From NCBI GenBank assembly GCA_965601955.1, contig OZ271855.1, positions 992,001 to 1,056,000 on the forward strand: a stretch of 64,000 nucleotides of DNA, written 5' to 3'. This DNA comes from RHLJ01 sp965601955 (GTDB taxonomy: Bacteria > Bacteroidota > Rhodothermia > Balneolales > Balneolaceae). Shown in pieces: positions 1-9,755 of this stretch; positions within the stretch are counted from its first letter, which is position 1; every line of letters begins with the position of its first letter. The translations under genes were made by a program, and so were the position numbers. The notes beneath the pieces are model-generated. The model saw only the letters and a program-made list of their open reading frames with translations, was not told the origin of the DNA and made no database searches.

Positions 1-2927
1 TTCGTCTGCACCCACTAGCATGTACGGCTTTCAACGCTGACTTTGATGGTGACCAGATGGCGGTTCACTTACCGTTGAGTCATGATGCAGTGCTCGAAGC
101 ATCTGTATTAATGCTGGGTTCACACAATATTTTAAGCCCTGCAAGTGGTGGCCCTATTGCGGTTCCATCTCAGGATATGATTTTGGGGCTGTACTATTTG
201 ACAAAGCCAAGAAGCGGCCAGCCTGGTGAGGGAAAAACATTCTCATCTCCAGACGAGGTAATAGTTGCATTCGATCAGAACAGGCTGCATATCCATGCCA
301 AAATTAATGTTCGTATCGCAACAGTAAATGCAGAAGGCGAAGTTGAGCATGAAGTAGTTAAAACCTCCACAGGACGAGTGTTATTCAACGAGATCGTTCC
401 TGATGAAATGGGCTTCATCAATAAAACTCTGGGCAAGAAAGAGCTTCGGGTGCTTATTGGTGATATTCATGCAAAATGCGGTACAGCTAAGACGTCAGCT
501 TTCCTTGATGACATGAAAAAGATCGGATATGAAAATGCTACCCTGGGTGGTCTTTCATTCTCTCTTGAAGACATCATCATTCCAGATATGAAAGCTAACC
601 TGATTAACGGCGCTAAAGATGAAGTGACTGATATCCAGGGACGTTATGAAATGGGATTCATTACTGATAATGAGCGATACAACCAGGTTATCGATAAGTG
701 GACAAGTACCACAAACCGTGTATCTGAAACCCTATTTCAGGCCTTAGCTGATGACAGAGAAGGGTTCAATCCTGTGTTTATGATGGCTGACTCTGGTGCA
801 AGGGGCTCTAAGGAACAGATTCGCCAGCTTGGTGGAATGCGTGGTCTGATGGCCAAGCCTCAGAAGAGCTCTATGCAGCAAGGGAATGAGGTAATTGAGA
901 ATCCAATTCTTTCTTCATTCAAAGAAGGATTGACAGTACTTGAATACTTTATCTCTACACACGGTGCTCGTAAAGGTCTTGCAGATACGGCTCTTAAAAC
1001 TGCCGATGCCGGTTACTTAACTCGTCGTCTGGTTGATGTATCTCAGGATGTGATCATTACTGAAGAAGACTGTGGTACCCTTCGTGGTATTAAAATGTCT
1101 GCTTTGAAAGATAATGAGGACATTATCGAGCGCTTAGAAGACCGTATTATTGGTCGATTCTCTCTATATGACATTGTTGATCCTATTACTGATGAGCTTA
1201 TTTGTGAGGCAAATCAGATGATTGATGAAGATGTAGCAAAGAGAATCGCAGAAACTTCTATTGAAGAAGTAGATATTCGATCGGTACTTACCTGTGAAAC
1301 GGGTAGAGGTGTATGTGCCAAGTGTTACGGTCGTGACCTGGCCAGAGGAACCGTAGTTGAAAAAGGTGAAGCAGTAGGTGTTATCGCTGCACAATCTATT
1401 GGTGAGCCAGGTACGCAGCTTACACTTCGTACCTTCCACGTTGGTGGTACGGCATCTCGTCTTGAAGCGGATTCTCAGCACAAAGCTAAATTCGACGGTA
1501 AAGTTGAATTTGAGAACGTTCGTGTTGTGGTATATGACGATGGTGAAGAAGAGCATAACATCGTTCTTAGCCGTGCCGGTGAATTGAAAATTGTAGACGA
1601 TGAAGGTAAGGTCCTAATCAGCTACAATGTGCCATACGGTTGTGAAATGATTGTTGAAGAAGGTGACATGGTTCCAAAAGGAGCTCAGCTCTGTAAGTGG
1701 GATCCATATAACGCACTTATCTTCTCTGAAATCGATGGAACCCTTCACTATAAGGATATTCTTGAAGGTGTAACCTTCACGGATGATACTGATGCACAAA
1801 CAGGTCACCGCGAAAAAGTAATTATCGATTCTAAGGATAGAAGCCTTGTTCCTACACTAGCTGTTAAAGGAAAAGGTGATATCATTCGGGAAAGTACATT
1901 ACCTGTTGATACTCACATCGTTGTTGATGATGGCGAGAAAGTATTCTCAGGTCAGGTAATTGCGAAAATTCCTCGTGCTACCTCTAAATCTAAAGATATT
2001 ACCGCGGGTCTACCTCGTGTGACTGAGTTGTTCGAAGCTCGTTCTCCAAGTGATCCTGCAACGGTATCTGAGATTGACGGTATTGTTGAGATGGGAGGAA
2101 GAAAAAGAGGTTCTCAGGAAGTAATCATCAAATCGAAAGATGGTACGGATGAGAAGAAGTATTTGATCTCTTTGAGCAAGCACATCCTGGTACAATCCAA
2201 TGACTTTGTGAAAGCAGGGCAACCTCTTTCTGATGGAACAATTCCAGCACAGGATATCCTGAATATTCTTGGGCCTTATGCGGTACAGTCTTACCTGGTG
2301 AATGAGATCCAGGAGGTTTACCGATTGCAAGGGGTGAAGATCAACGATAAGCATATCGAGGTGATTGTAAGCACCATGATGCAGAAAGTTGAAATCACTG
2401 ATCCGGGCGACACAATGTTCCTTGAAGGAGATAAAGTTGACCGATTTGAAGTTAACCTGAGAAACGACGAGTTAATCGGTAAGTTCATTATTACCGATGA
2501 GGGAGGAAGCGACATCAAGAAAGGGACTATCCTTGATCGTCGAGAAGTACGTGATATCAACAATGGTTTGATTAAAGAAGGAAAAGATGAGTTACAGATT
2601 AGAGAAGCAGAACCTGCGATCTCTAAACCAATTCTTCTTGGAATTACACGTGCGGCACTTTCTACCGAAAGCTGGTTGTCAGCAGCCTCTTTCCAGGAAA
2701 CTACAAAAGTACTTACTCAGGCTTCTATTGAAGCGAAGAAAGACTTCCTGAGAGGTCTTAAAGAGAATGTGGTTGTTGGTCATAAAGTGCCAGCAGGTAC
2801 AGGTCTCAGAGAGTACAACGAGATTATCGTTGGTACTAAGAAAGACTTCGAAGAAGGTGATGAGGAAATCGCAAAGGTATTTGAAGCCCTTGGTGGTGAA
2901 GATACCGAAGCCTTAAATGGAGAGTAA
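1..2927 (+). CDS. rpoC: DNA-directed RNA polymerase subunit beta' (5'-truncated by window edge)
   Basis: This is the catalytic beta' subunit of RNA polymerase. The reading frame is open from base 3, before the first ATG at 57, and already encodes the Mg2+-binding active-site motif NADFDGDQM, so about the first third lies upstream of the window. Downstream follow the bridge-helix region (MMADSGARGSKEQIRQLGG), the second zinc-binding cysteine cluster (CETGRGVCAKC) and the trigger-loop motif GEAVGVIAAQSIGEPGTQ. After that comes a long insertion of sandwich-barrel-hybrid type, as in many bacterial beta' subunits. The gene ends normally at TAA and is followed by a strong terminator, so it appears to be the last gene of the rpoB-rpoC transcript. 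Nothing degenerate was seen. Confidence 0.98.
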   Translation, partial: RLHPLACTAFNADFDGDQMAVHLPLSHDAVLEASVLMLGSHNILSPASGGPIAVPSQDMILGLYYLTKPRSGQPGEGKTFSSPDEVIVAFDQNRLHIHAKINVRIATVNAEGEVEHEVVKTSTGRVLFNEIVPDEMGFINKTLGKKELRVLIGDIHAKCGTAKTSAFLDDMKKIGYENATLGGLSFSLEDIIIPDMKANLINGAKDEVTDIQGRYEMGFITDNERYNQVIDKWTSTTNRVSETLFQALADDREGFNPVFMMADSGARGSKEQIRQLGGMRGLMAKPQKSSMQQGNEVIENPILSSFKEGLTVLEYFISTHGARKGLADTALKTADAGYLTRRLVDVSQDVIITEEDCGTLRGIKMSALKDNEDIIERLEDRIIGRFSLYDIVDPITDELICEANQMIDEDVAKRIAETSIEEVDIRSVLTCETGRGVCAKCYGRDLARGTVVEKGEAVGVIAAQSIGEPGTQLTLRTFHVGGTASRLEADSQHKAKFDGKVEFENVRVVVYDDGEEEHNIVLSRAGELKIVDDEGKVLISYNVPYGCEMIVEEGDMVPKGAQLCKWDPYNALIFSEIDGTLHYKDILEGVTFTDDTDAQTGHREKVIIDSKDRSLVPTLAVKGKGDIIRESTLPVDTHIVVDDGEKVFSGQVIAKIPRATSKSKDITAGLPRVTELFEARSPSDPATVSEIDGIVEMGGRKRGSQEVIIKSKDGTDEKKYLISLSKHILVQSNDFVKAGQPLSDGTIPAQDILNILGPYAVQSYLVNEIQEVYRLQGVKINDKHIEVIVSTMMQKVEITDPGDTMFLEGDKVDRFEVNLRNDELIGKFIITDEGGSDIKKGTILDRREVRDINNGLIKEGKDELQIREAEPAISKPILLGITRAALSTESWLSAASFQETTKVLTQASIEAKKDFLRGLKENVVVGHKVPAGTGLREYNEIIVGTKKDFEEGDEEIAKVFEALGGEDTEALNGE

Positions 2928-2951
2928 TCCCATTATTCTCTAGACAAATTA

Positions 2952-2987
2952 AACCCCACGCATTTATTTGTGTGGGGTTTTTTATTT
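2952..2987 (+). terminator. Rho-independent terminator of rpoC
   Basis: A 10-bp stem (arms 2952-2961 and 2970-2979, 5' arm AACCCCACGC, one G-T wobble) encloses an 8-nt AT-rich loop and is followed by a T-rich tract. It begins 24 bp after the rpoC stop codon and separates rpoC from the GH30 gene. Confidence 0.9.
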
Positions 2988-3008
2988 TAAGGAAATTAAT
3001 CAATTGCT

Positions 3009-4406
3009 ATGTCAAGACTATTCATCATTCTCTTACTTACTTTTTTTATTAATTGTAAAGATTCTGAATCAGACGGTGGAACTGACCCTCAGCTTTGGCT
3101 GACGCTAGGTAATCAGGAGGCTTTATTTCAAATGCTGGAAGGTAGGATCACACCTGCGAGCAGCAATTCTGAAAACCCAACAATAGTTATAAATAGCTCC
3201 CAAACCTTCCAGGAGATGGATGGTTTTGGATACACTTTAACAGGAGGGAGTGCTTTCCTTTTGAATAGCATGGATGCTAACAGCAGACAGCAGATACTCC
3301 AGGAATTATTTGGTCAGGGAGATGGTGAAATAGGTGTGAGCTATTTGAGAGTTAGTATTGGTTCTTCTGATCTTGATGCTTCTCCTTTTTCATATAACGA
3401 TCTTCCCCAGGGGCAGACCGATACCGATATGAGTAAGTTTGATTTGGGGAATGACCGCACACACCTCGTCCCGGTACTAAAAGAGATACTGGAAATTTAT
3501 CCGGATTTAAAAATTATGGGTTCTCCCTGGTCACCTCCTGTTTGGATGAAAAGTAATGGCGCTACGATAGGGGGAACCTTGCTTCAGCAATACTACTCTG
3601 CTTACGCCATTTACTTCGTAAAATATGTTCAACAAATGGCGATTGAAGGAATAACCATCGATGCTATTACCATTCAAAATGAACCGCTTAATCCTTTCAA
3701 TAACCCAAGTTTAAGTATGAGTGCGGCTCAGCAAGCTGATTTTATCAAGAATCACCTTGGTCCGGCATTTAGTGAAGCCGGAATAACTACTAAGATTATT
3801 ATTTACGATCATAACCCCGATAGAATTGATTACCCACTTGAAGTTCTTTCTGATGCTTCTGCTCGACAGTATGTAGATGGTACAGCATTTCATTTATACG
3901 CTGGAAATATTTCTGCACTTTCTACCGTGAGGGATGCACATCCTGAGAAAAATATCTATTTCACAGAGCAATGGGTGCAGGCAGGGGCGAGTTTCTCCGG
4001 AGATTTGGCCTGGCATACTCGCAATCTAATAGTTGGAGCAACCAGGAATTGGAGCAGGACGATATTGGAATGGAACCTTGCTTCAGATCCAAATCAAAAT
4101 CCTCATACAGAAGGGGGGTGTGATGATTGCCTTGGTGCACTGACAATATCCGGAAATGATGTCAGTAGAAATGTCGCGTATTACATAATAGCGCATGCCT
4201 CTAAATTTGTGCGGCCAGGATCAGTGAGGATAGAATCCAGCGAAGTAACTGGCTTCCCCAATGTTGCCTTTAAGAATCCTGAGGGAGAAATAGTACTGAT
4301 TGTATTAAACGATACCTCCACAAGCCAGGAAGTAAGCATTTCAGTGGATGATAACACTTACTCTGTTTCTCTATTTGCAGGTTCGGTAGGTACGCTTGTA
4401 TTTTAG
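3009..4406 (+). CDS. Glycoside hydrolase family 30 lipoprotein
   Basis: This 465-residue protein resembles GH30 retaining glycosidases (glucosylceramidase / beta-1,6-glucanase / beta-glucosidase group). The N-terminus is a short lipoprotein signal ending at C16. The following K-D-S-E-S-D resembles the acidic export signals of surface lipoproteins in Bacteroidota. The (beta/alpha)8 barrel spans roughly residues 55-370. The proposed acid/base is E225 in TIQNEP and the nucleophile is E320 in YFTEQW, both in the expected context (MGSPWSPPVWMK lies upstream). A C-terminal beta-sandwich follows. An SGNH hydrolase gene comes 38 bp later on the same strand, and a GH3 gene lies just beyond. GH30 with GH3 suggests a beta-glucan such as laminarin, but the substrate is inferred only. 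Confidence 0.9.
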   Translation: MSRLFIILLLTFFINCKDSESDGGTDPQLWLTLGNQEALFQMLEGRITPASSNSENPTIVINSSQTFQEMDGFGYTLTGGSAFLLNSMDANSRQQILQELFGQGDGEIGVSYLRVSIGSSDLDASPFSYNDLPQGQTDTDMSKFDLGNDRTHLVPVLKEILEIYPDLKIMGSPWSPPVWMKSNGATIGGTLLQQYYSAYAIYFVKYVQQMAIEGITIDAITIQNEPLNPFNNPSLSMSAAQQADFIKNHLGPAFSEAGITTKIIIYDHNPDRIDYPLEVLSDASARQYVDGTAFHLYAGNISALSTVRDAHPEKNIYFTEQWVQAGASFSGDLAWHTRNLIVGATRNWSRTILEWNLASDPNQNPHTEGGCDDCLGALTISGNDVSRNVAYYIIAHASKFVRPGSVRIESSEVTGFPNVAFKNPEGEIVLIVLNDTSTSQEVSISVDDNTYSVSLFAGSVGTLVF

Positions 4407-4444
4407 TAAATCATTTGCAGCGGATAATAATTGGCAAAAACTTT

Positions 4445-6229
4445 ATGGCTAAAGCTTCGACAAAAAGAATTGTATTCTGGTTCATCACCATTCTGTTTCC
4501 TTTTCTACTTCTTTCCCTGGTGGAAATAGGTCTTAGAGTCGGAGGTTACAATAAGGATGCACAACCCTTATTTGAGGAAGCACCAAATGATTCCAATTTT
4601 TTGATTTCAAACTCTTCATTTATTGGCAGGTATTTTCCTTCCTTTGTTCCACAAATTGCTCCTAATGCTTTTAGAAAAGAGAAACGCCCAAATACATTCA
4701 GGGTGTTTGTTTTTGGAGGTTCTTCAACACAAGGCTTTCCTTACAATTTTTATTACAGCTTTTCAGAACAATTAGAGCAAAAACTACTATTAGAGACGGA
4801 TGGACTTAACATCGAAGTTGTTAACCTCGGAATGACGGCAGTTAATAGCTATGTAATTCGAGACCTTTCAAAACGAATACTTCCATATGATCCTGATGCT
4901 GTAATTATTTACGCCGGACATAACGAGTACTATGGTTCATTCGGGATAGGTACTACACAATTCGGATTGGTTAATAGTATAGGTCTAAAGAGGTTGGTGC
5001 TAAAGCTTAAGAATTTGAGACTCTATCAATTATTCGAAAATGCGTTGAGGCCTGATAATCCTAATGCAGGGGATAATAGAACATTGATGGCCAAAGTTGT
5101 TAATGAGTCAAATATTGAATTAGGGAGTCCCCTGTTTGATAAGGGTATCGAACAATTCGAAAAAAATATCGGTGATGTACTAAAGCTTTATGAAAGAAAG
5201 GATATTCCAGTATTTATAGGAACAGTTGCATCCAATTTAAAAAGCCAATCTCCTTTTACAGATCAAGAAGATGCGGCGAATGCTTTTAGTACGGCTGAAT
5301 CATTCTTCGAAAAAGCAGATACGGCTTCTGCATTGAGCAAATACATAGAGGCAAAAGAGTTAGACGGAATTCGGTTTCGAGCTCCCGAAGGGATTAACGA
5401 AGTAATTCGAGAGCTGGCTGAGGCACATAATGCCGAGCTAGTGAATGTTGAAGCATTACTTAGAGAGCAATCATCGAGTGGAATTGAGGACGAATCACTA
5501 TTCATAGATCACTTACATCCTGATTATGAAGGCCATAGATTAATAGCCTCTCTGTTTTTTGAGCACCTTGTTGAGTTGGAGGTACTCAAAAGAGCATATA
5601 GCCCCAACAGTTTTGATCTTCCGAATACCGTAAGCAGGTTCGAGGAGATATATTCAAGTACGGCCATATCCAGATTATTGGTGGGGTACCCATTTCAAAA
5701 GGGGCTCACTCAAGACGAGGAATTAGCAGAATTCCAGAAAATATACCGGGGATATTTACAGGCATCCTATATAGACTCAATTGCTGCTCATACTGCCAGA
5801 AATCAAGGACTGGTTCCTGAAGCTCTTACAGAGATCATTAATGAAGCTCAACAAAGGAGCGATACATTAGCAGTTATTACTCATTACTATGAACTTTTGA
5901 AATGGCAACTCAATTCAGTGAATCTTATCGAAAGGGGAATTGATCTAGCTGTCAAAAGCAGGATTGATGATAGCTACACGGTGTACATGGTAAATCAAAT
6001 ACTAAATGACGGGTTACAAGATCCCAGGTACATGGATGTGCTTTCAGCAGTGTACATTTTGAACCAGGATTTAGAAAAAGCCAGGTACTGGCTTGAAAAA
6101 AGCGAGAGGCGAGGTTCAAACGCCCCTATGCTATTTTATAATTTTGCCCGGTATCATATTCTGACAGGGGATACTCTTCAGGCTAGTCAATACTATAATA
6201 GATTTATCCAGGCTTCACAGGCTAATTGA
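4445..6229 (+). CDS. Membrane-anchored SGNH/GDSL hydrolase with helical C-terminal region
   Basis: From ATG 4445 the product is 594 residues. An upstream in-frame TTG at 4415 would add ten residues but looks less likely. An N-terminal membrane segment (about residues 9-30) precedes an SGNH fold. Block I is FGGSSTQG with the presumed nucleophile at S93, block III is GHNEYYG, and block V is DHLHPDYEGH, which supplies the Asp and His. The C-terminal 200 residues are helical and look like degenerate TPRs. The family contains esterases and acyltransferases of glycans and lipids, so a deacetylating role on the glycan attacked by the flanking GH30 and GH3 is possible but unproven. The 3' end overlaps the convergent GH3 gene by 8 bp. 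Confidence 0.8.
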   Translation: MAKASTKRIVFWFITILFPFLLLSLVEIGLRVGGYNKDAQPLFEEAPNDSNFLISNSSFIGRYFPSFVPQIAPNAFRKEKRPNTFRVFVFGGSSTQGFPYNFYYSFSEQLEQKLLLETDGLNIEVVNLGMTAVNSYVIRDLSKRILPYDPDAVIIYAGHNEYYGSFGIGTTQFGLVNSIGLKRLVLKLKNLRLYQLFENALRPDNPNAGDNRTLMAKVVNESNIELGSPLFDKGIEQFEKNIGDVLKLYERKDIPVFIGTVASNLKSQSPFTDQEDAANAFSTAESFFEKADTASALSKYIEAKELDGIRFRAPEGINEVIRELAEAHNAELVNVEALLREQSSSGIEDESLFIDHLHPDYEGHRLIASLFFEHLVELEVLKRAYSPNSFDLPNTVSRFEEIYSSTAISRLLVGYPFQKGLTQDEELAEFQKIYRGYLQASYIDSIAAHTARNQGLVPEALTEIINEAQQRSDTLAVITHYYELLKWQLNSVNLIERGIDLAVKSRIDDSYTVYMVNQILNDGLQDPRYMDVLSAVYILNQDLEKARYWLEKSERRGSNAPMLFYNFARYHILTGDTLQASQYYNRFIQASQAN

Positions 6230-8459
6230 GAGAAAATACGGTTGAAAGGCCGCCTATAGAAAGAGTGAATTCACCTTCCTCTAGCAAAACATTTCCATTC
6301 TTATCAGGGAAGGAAAGATCTTCCATGGGGATAATTTCAAACTCTATGGTTTTAGATTCGCCAGGTGATAGAGAGGTTTTTTCAAAATGACGAAGTTCTT
6401 TTACTGGTCTGGTAATAGATCCGAAATGATCGGATAAAAACCAAAGCGCTGTTTCCATCCCGGAAACATCTCCAGTATTTGTAATAGTGACTCTTCCAGT
6501 TAAAGTACCATCTTTAGAAACTTCTGACTCAGATAACACAAGATTGGAGTACTCGAAGTTGGTAAAACTCAATCCCGCTCCAAATTCATATAATGTGGTA
6601 GATACAAACTCCTCGTTTGCCTGATTACTAGGAGTGAAAACTGCCACTTTATGATCATGAGGATAAAAAGTGCCGGGATATCTTGGATAGGTAATAGGAA
6701 GTTTACCGCTAGGGACCTCAACACCAGCTATTATATTGGCAACTGCTGAACCACCTTCATTGCCAGGAAGGCCCGCAAATAAAATGGCATCCATGTGATC
6801 AACCATTTGGGTAATGATCCGAGGTCGCCCCCCAACGTAAACTAGAATTTTTGTAGCATCGAATGCACTTGTAGTCTCTACTAGCTCATGTTGCTCGTCA
6901 GGGAGTAAAAGGGTATTGATATTTCCAACCCCTTCGGTATATGGAGTCTCACCTAATGCATACACAATGATGTCGCTTAACCGTGCCTTCTCAATAATCT
7001 CAGGCAAATTTTCGGAACCAATTTGAGTGATATAATCGATAGTTGCGTTTGGAAAGGCATTCTCAAACGCGGTAAATATTGTCTCCACGTCTTCAGGGTA
7101 GTCTTCTTCTGCACCACCTTGCCAGGCGAGTGTCCAGCCACCGTTTAAGTTTCTCTTTGAATTAGCAGAAGGTCCTACGATCAAAATATTTTGAGCTCCT
7201 GGCTGAACAGGTAGCACTTCATTCTCATTTTTAAGTAGAACAATTGATTCTACTGCGGCATTATAAGCAAGTTCTTTGTGATCTGGGTGCCCTATCCTGT
7301 TTAACCGGTCATTACTGGGATACGGATTTTCAAAAAGGCCGAGTTCAAACTTCAACTTAAGGATTCTTCGTACTGAAAGATCCAGTCGCTCTTCTGGGAT
7401 TCGGCCTTCTTCTACGAGCTCAATTAATGATTGAGTAAAAGTAAGATCATAGGGAGTCATACTCATATCAATACCTGCCATAACGGCCAGGTAAGTTGCC
7501 TCTTTTATATTTTCAGCGATTCTATGTTTGGTCACAAGTTGATCCACATCAGCCCAATCAGTGACTACTACACCTTCAAATCCGTAATAATCCCTCAGTA
7601 AGTCAGTGAGTAATTCCTTAGATGCGTGTACAGGAACTCCATTTATTTCTGCACTATTAACCATAATTGTGCTCATTCCAGCATCAATAGCTGCTTTAAA
7701 GCCAGGACCAAAGAACTCGTAGATTTGTTGTTCTGGGATATGAGCAGGGGTTCGATCCCATCCCTCGATAGGATCAGAATATCCAAGAAAGTGCTTTCCA
7801 GTAGAAGCTTGTTTATAGGGTGTTGTTCCTGGGTTGTTTTCTAAGGCTCTTACGTATTCAGTTCCAAGTATTTCGGCTACATATGGGGATTCTCCATAGG
7901 TTTCATAAATGCGAGGCCAAATAGGGTTCTTACCAAGATCTAAAACCGGGGCAAATACCCAATGGTGACCTAAATCTGCGGATTCCAAACCGGTTACAGT
8001 GGCATTATTCGCTGCATGTTCGATATTAAAAGTAGCAGCAAGATTGAGATTATGAGGAAAGATGGTACTATTTGATACATAACTTGCCCCATGCATATGA
8101 TCTATTCCATATATAATGGGAATTTCTAGCCGTGAGTGCTCCATAGACAAACGCATTAATTCATCCATGTATTCAAACCATTGTTGCCCGGGAACAGCCT
8201 CTCCATTTAGAAAAGAGCCAACATGATGATCCCTTATTAAAGGAATTACCTTTTCAGGGTCCAGGATAACATCTCTTTGTTGACCTGTTGTATTGATTAC
8301 AGAAATATTAAGCTGGGTCATTTGCCCGGCTTTTTCCTCTAAAGTCATTTGGTCAATAAGGTTTTCTACTCTTTCGTCGATTGATGCTTGCTGGGAAAAG
8401 GAAACTTGACTTAGTACAAAAAGAAGAATAAAGATGGGTGTGAGTGCTTTTGATATCAT
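6222..8459 (-). CDS. bglX: Glycoside hydrolase family 3 beta-glucosidase (BglX-like)
   Basis: This secreted or periplasmic 745-residue GH3 enzyme hydrolyses terminal beta-glucosides. A signal peptide covers residues 1 to about 22 (hydrophobic core, then SFSQQ). The GH3 N-terminal barrel follows, with conserved substrate-site segments YGIDHMHG and KHFLGYS and the nucleophile D301 in VVTDWADV. The alpha/beta-sandwich C domain comes next, then a fibronectin-III-like domain to the end. Length and domain order match BglX. The gene lies 15 bp downstream of the lacI-type gene on the same strand, so the two are probably one operon. Substrate linkage cannot be read from the sequence. Confidence 0.93.
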   Translation of the reverse strand: MISKALTPIFILLFVLSQVSFSQQASIDERVENLIDQMTLEEKAGQMTQLNISVINTTGQQRDVILDPEKVIPLIRDHHVGSFLNGEAVPGQQWFEYMDELMRLSMEHSRLEIPIIYGIDHMHGASYVSNSTIFPHNLNLAATFNIEHAANNATVTGLESADLGHHWVFAPVLDLGKNPIWPRIYETYGESPYVAEILGTEYVRALENNPGTTPYKQASTGKHFLGYSDPIEGWDRTPAHIPEQQIYEFFGPGFKAAIDAGMSTIMVNSAEINGVPVHASKELLTDLLRDYYGFEGVVVTDWADVDQLVTKHRIAENIKEATYLAVMAGIDMSMTPYDLTFTQSLIELVEEGRIPEERLDLSVRRILKLKFELGLFENPYPSNDRLNRIGHPDHKELAYNAAVESIVLLKNENEVLPVQPGAQNILIVGPSANSKRNLNGGWTLAWQGGAEEDYPEDVETIFTAFENAFPNATIDYITQIGSENLPEIIEKARLSDIIVYALGETPYTEGVGNINTLLLPDEQHELVETTSAFDATKILVYVGGRPRIITQMVDHMDAILFAGLPGNEGGSAVANIIAGVEVPSGKLPITYPRYPGTFYPHDHKVAVFTPSNQANEEFVSTTLYEFGAGLSFTNFEYSNLVLSESEVSKDGTLTGRVTITNTGDVSGMETALWFLSDHFGSITRPVKELRHFEKTSLSPGESKTIEFEIIPMEDLSFPDKNGNVLLEEGEFTLSIGGLSTVFSLN

Positions 8460-8474
8460 TTAATTAATTAGAGA

Positions 8475-9482
8475 TTAAGTAGTTTTTCGTTTGGTAAGGG
8501 AAACAGGTATCATGCTAAGTATTCCGCTGTGTTCTGTTGAGCTCTCCATTTTTTCATAAAGAATATTGAAGGCTTTTTTTGCTAGCATTTCATAGTCGGT
8601 ATGTACAGATGTAATTGGAGGATGTACATAATTGCAAATTGGTAAATCATCATATCCTGCCAAAGCAACCTCTTGAGGTATCTTGATTCCCAGTAGGGTA
8701 GCCTGCTCTAAAAAGCCCAGGCACATATAATCGTTGCTTGAAAAAATTGCCCTGGGTTTAGTTGGGACCTGCGAAAACTTCTTACAAGCCAATTTTCCTG
8801 ATTCCAAGCTATAATCCCCTTCGTATTGCCACACAAGGTTCATATCTCCGGTTTGATTTATAAAATCTACAAAGCCACTCTTACGAAGTAAGGACTCATT
8901 CTTATTAAAAGGGCCGGTAATAAGCCCTACATCTAAATATCCTTTTTCATAAAAATGTTTTGCTGCAATAAACCCTCCCCTGTATGAGTCAAAAGTAACT
9001 GTATCAAGTACTGGGTTAAATAGGGGAGCGACCGAAAGAATAGCAAAGTCAGAAGGTATAGATTGAAGCAACTCTTTGTAATCCAGTTCCTGAAGGGTAG
9101 GCAAGAAAAGTATAGCCGCATCAATCGAATTATAACTAAGCTCTGTTATAAACTCTCCGAGTGTAGAAATATCAGGATTAAACACATGAAGAGACAAGCC
9201 GATATTATTATCTCTTGAGGCCTCATTGAATCCATAAAAGAATGTAGAGTAGAATTCATCGGGATAAAGGGAGGTAATTAGCGCAACTTGAATCCTCCTC
9301 TTATAACTGTATTTGCCGTTTAGAACCCTGGAATTAATCGGATAATTAATCTCCTGAGCTGTTCTAATTGTGAGTTCTACGTTCTCAGTACTTGATTTAG
9401 ACTCGCCTCTTAAAATCCGGGAAACCGTTGAGACAGAAAGCCCTGTCCGGTCCGCGATATCGTGTAATGTTGCCTTTTCCAT
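8475..9482 (-). CDS. LacI-family transcriptional regulator
   Basis: This 335-residue regulator has an N-terminal LacI helix-turn-helix (residues 4-24, LHDIADRTGLSVSTVSRIL) and a periplasmic-binding-protein-like sensor domain from about residue 65 to the end. The hinge segment (NYPINSRVLNGKYSYKRR) departs from the usual YRPN-x-x-A-R form. It is the first gene of a minus-strand pair with GH3 and is transcribed away from the surface-protein/TonB receptor genes. Two AAGCGCTT-like palindromes lie in the divergent region upstream, which suggests control of both arms and of its own expression. The effector is probably a sugar released by the neighbouring glycosidases (inference). Confidence 0.93.
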   Translation of the reverse strand: MEKATLHDIADRTGLSVSTVSRILRGESKSSTENVELTIRTAQEINYPINSRVLNGKYSYKRRIQVALITSLYPDEFYSTFFYGFNEASRDNNIGLSLHVFNPDISTLGEFITELSYNSIDAAILFLPTLQELDYKELLQSIPSDFAILSVAPLFNPVLDTVTFDSYRGGFIAAKHFYEKGYLDVGLITGPFNKNESLLRKSGFVDFINQTGDMNLVWQYEGDYSLESGKLACKKFSQVPTKPRAIFSSNDYMCLGFLEQATLLGIKIPQEVALAGYDDLPICNYVHPPITSVHTDYEMLAKKAFNILYEKMESSTEHSGILSMIPVSLTKRKTT

Positions 9483-9563
9483 AGTGCTAAAATTTCAGGA
9501 TAGAATTGCTTTATTCTTGTGAGAAAAAATATTCTATATGATAAAAAATTTGCGCAAAAAAAG

Positions 9564-9571
9564 AAGCGCTT
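9564..9571. promoter_or_regulatory. Candidate LacI-family operator 1
   Basis: AAGCGCTT is a perfect palindrome that fits the central AA-n-CG-n-TT pattern recognised by many LacI-family proteins. It lies 82 bp upstream of the lacI start codon. The assignment rests on pattern and position only. Confidence 0.5.
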
Positions 9572-9613
9572 TCAAAAATAATTAATCAATTCATTTTATT
9601 AAATAACTTTTGG

Positions 9614-9621
9614 TAGCGCTT
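9614..9621. promoter_or_regulatory. Candidate LacI-family operator 2
   Basis: TAGCGCTT repeats the AGCGCT core of operator 1 exactly 50 bp away, close to five helical turns. This would place both sites on the same face of the DNA and allow cooperative binding. One outer base departs from the palindrome. Confidence 0.45.
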
Positions 9622-9730
9622 TTCTATTCGAAATTGATGATCTGGATGAAAATCCGTGAGAAAATTTCTCATAATAACCGAAAATTTTCGCTTTTTGTTG
9701 TTGTTTCTTTGGAAGGGTTTCTATAAAATA

Positions 9731-9755
9731 ATTGCTCGTGGTTTTTCATTGCTCG
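9731..9755. repeat. Short direct repeat ATTGCTCG x2 upstream of the surface-protein gene
   Basis: ATTGCTCG occurs at 9731-9738 and again at 9748-9755, 17 bp apart. The second copy runs into a CTCGAG palindrome. The location just upstream of a TATAAT-like hexamer suggests an activator site or -35 neighbourhood. Chance occurrence is possible. Confidence 0.3.

Noticed and set aside
1164..1556. Minus-strand ORF of 130 codons inside rpoC
   Set aside because: It lies entirely antisense to a conserved rpoC core, has no protein-like composition and no signal or motif.
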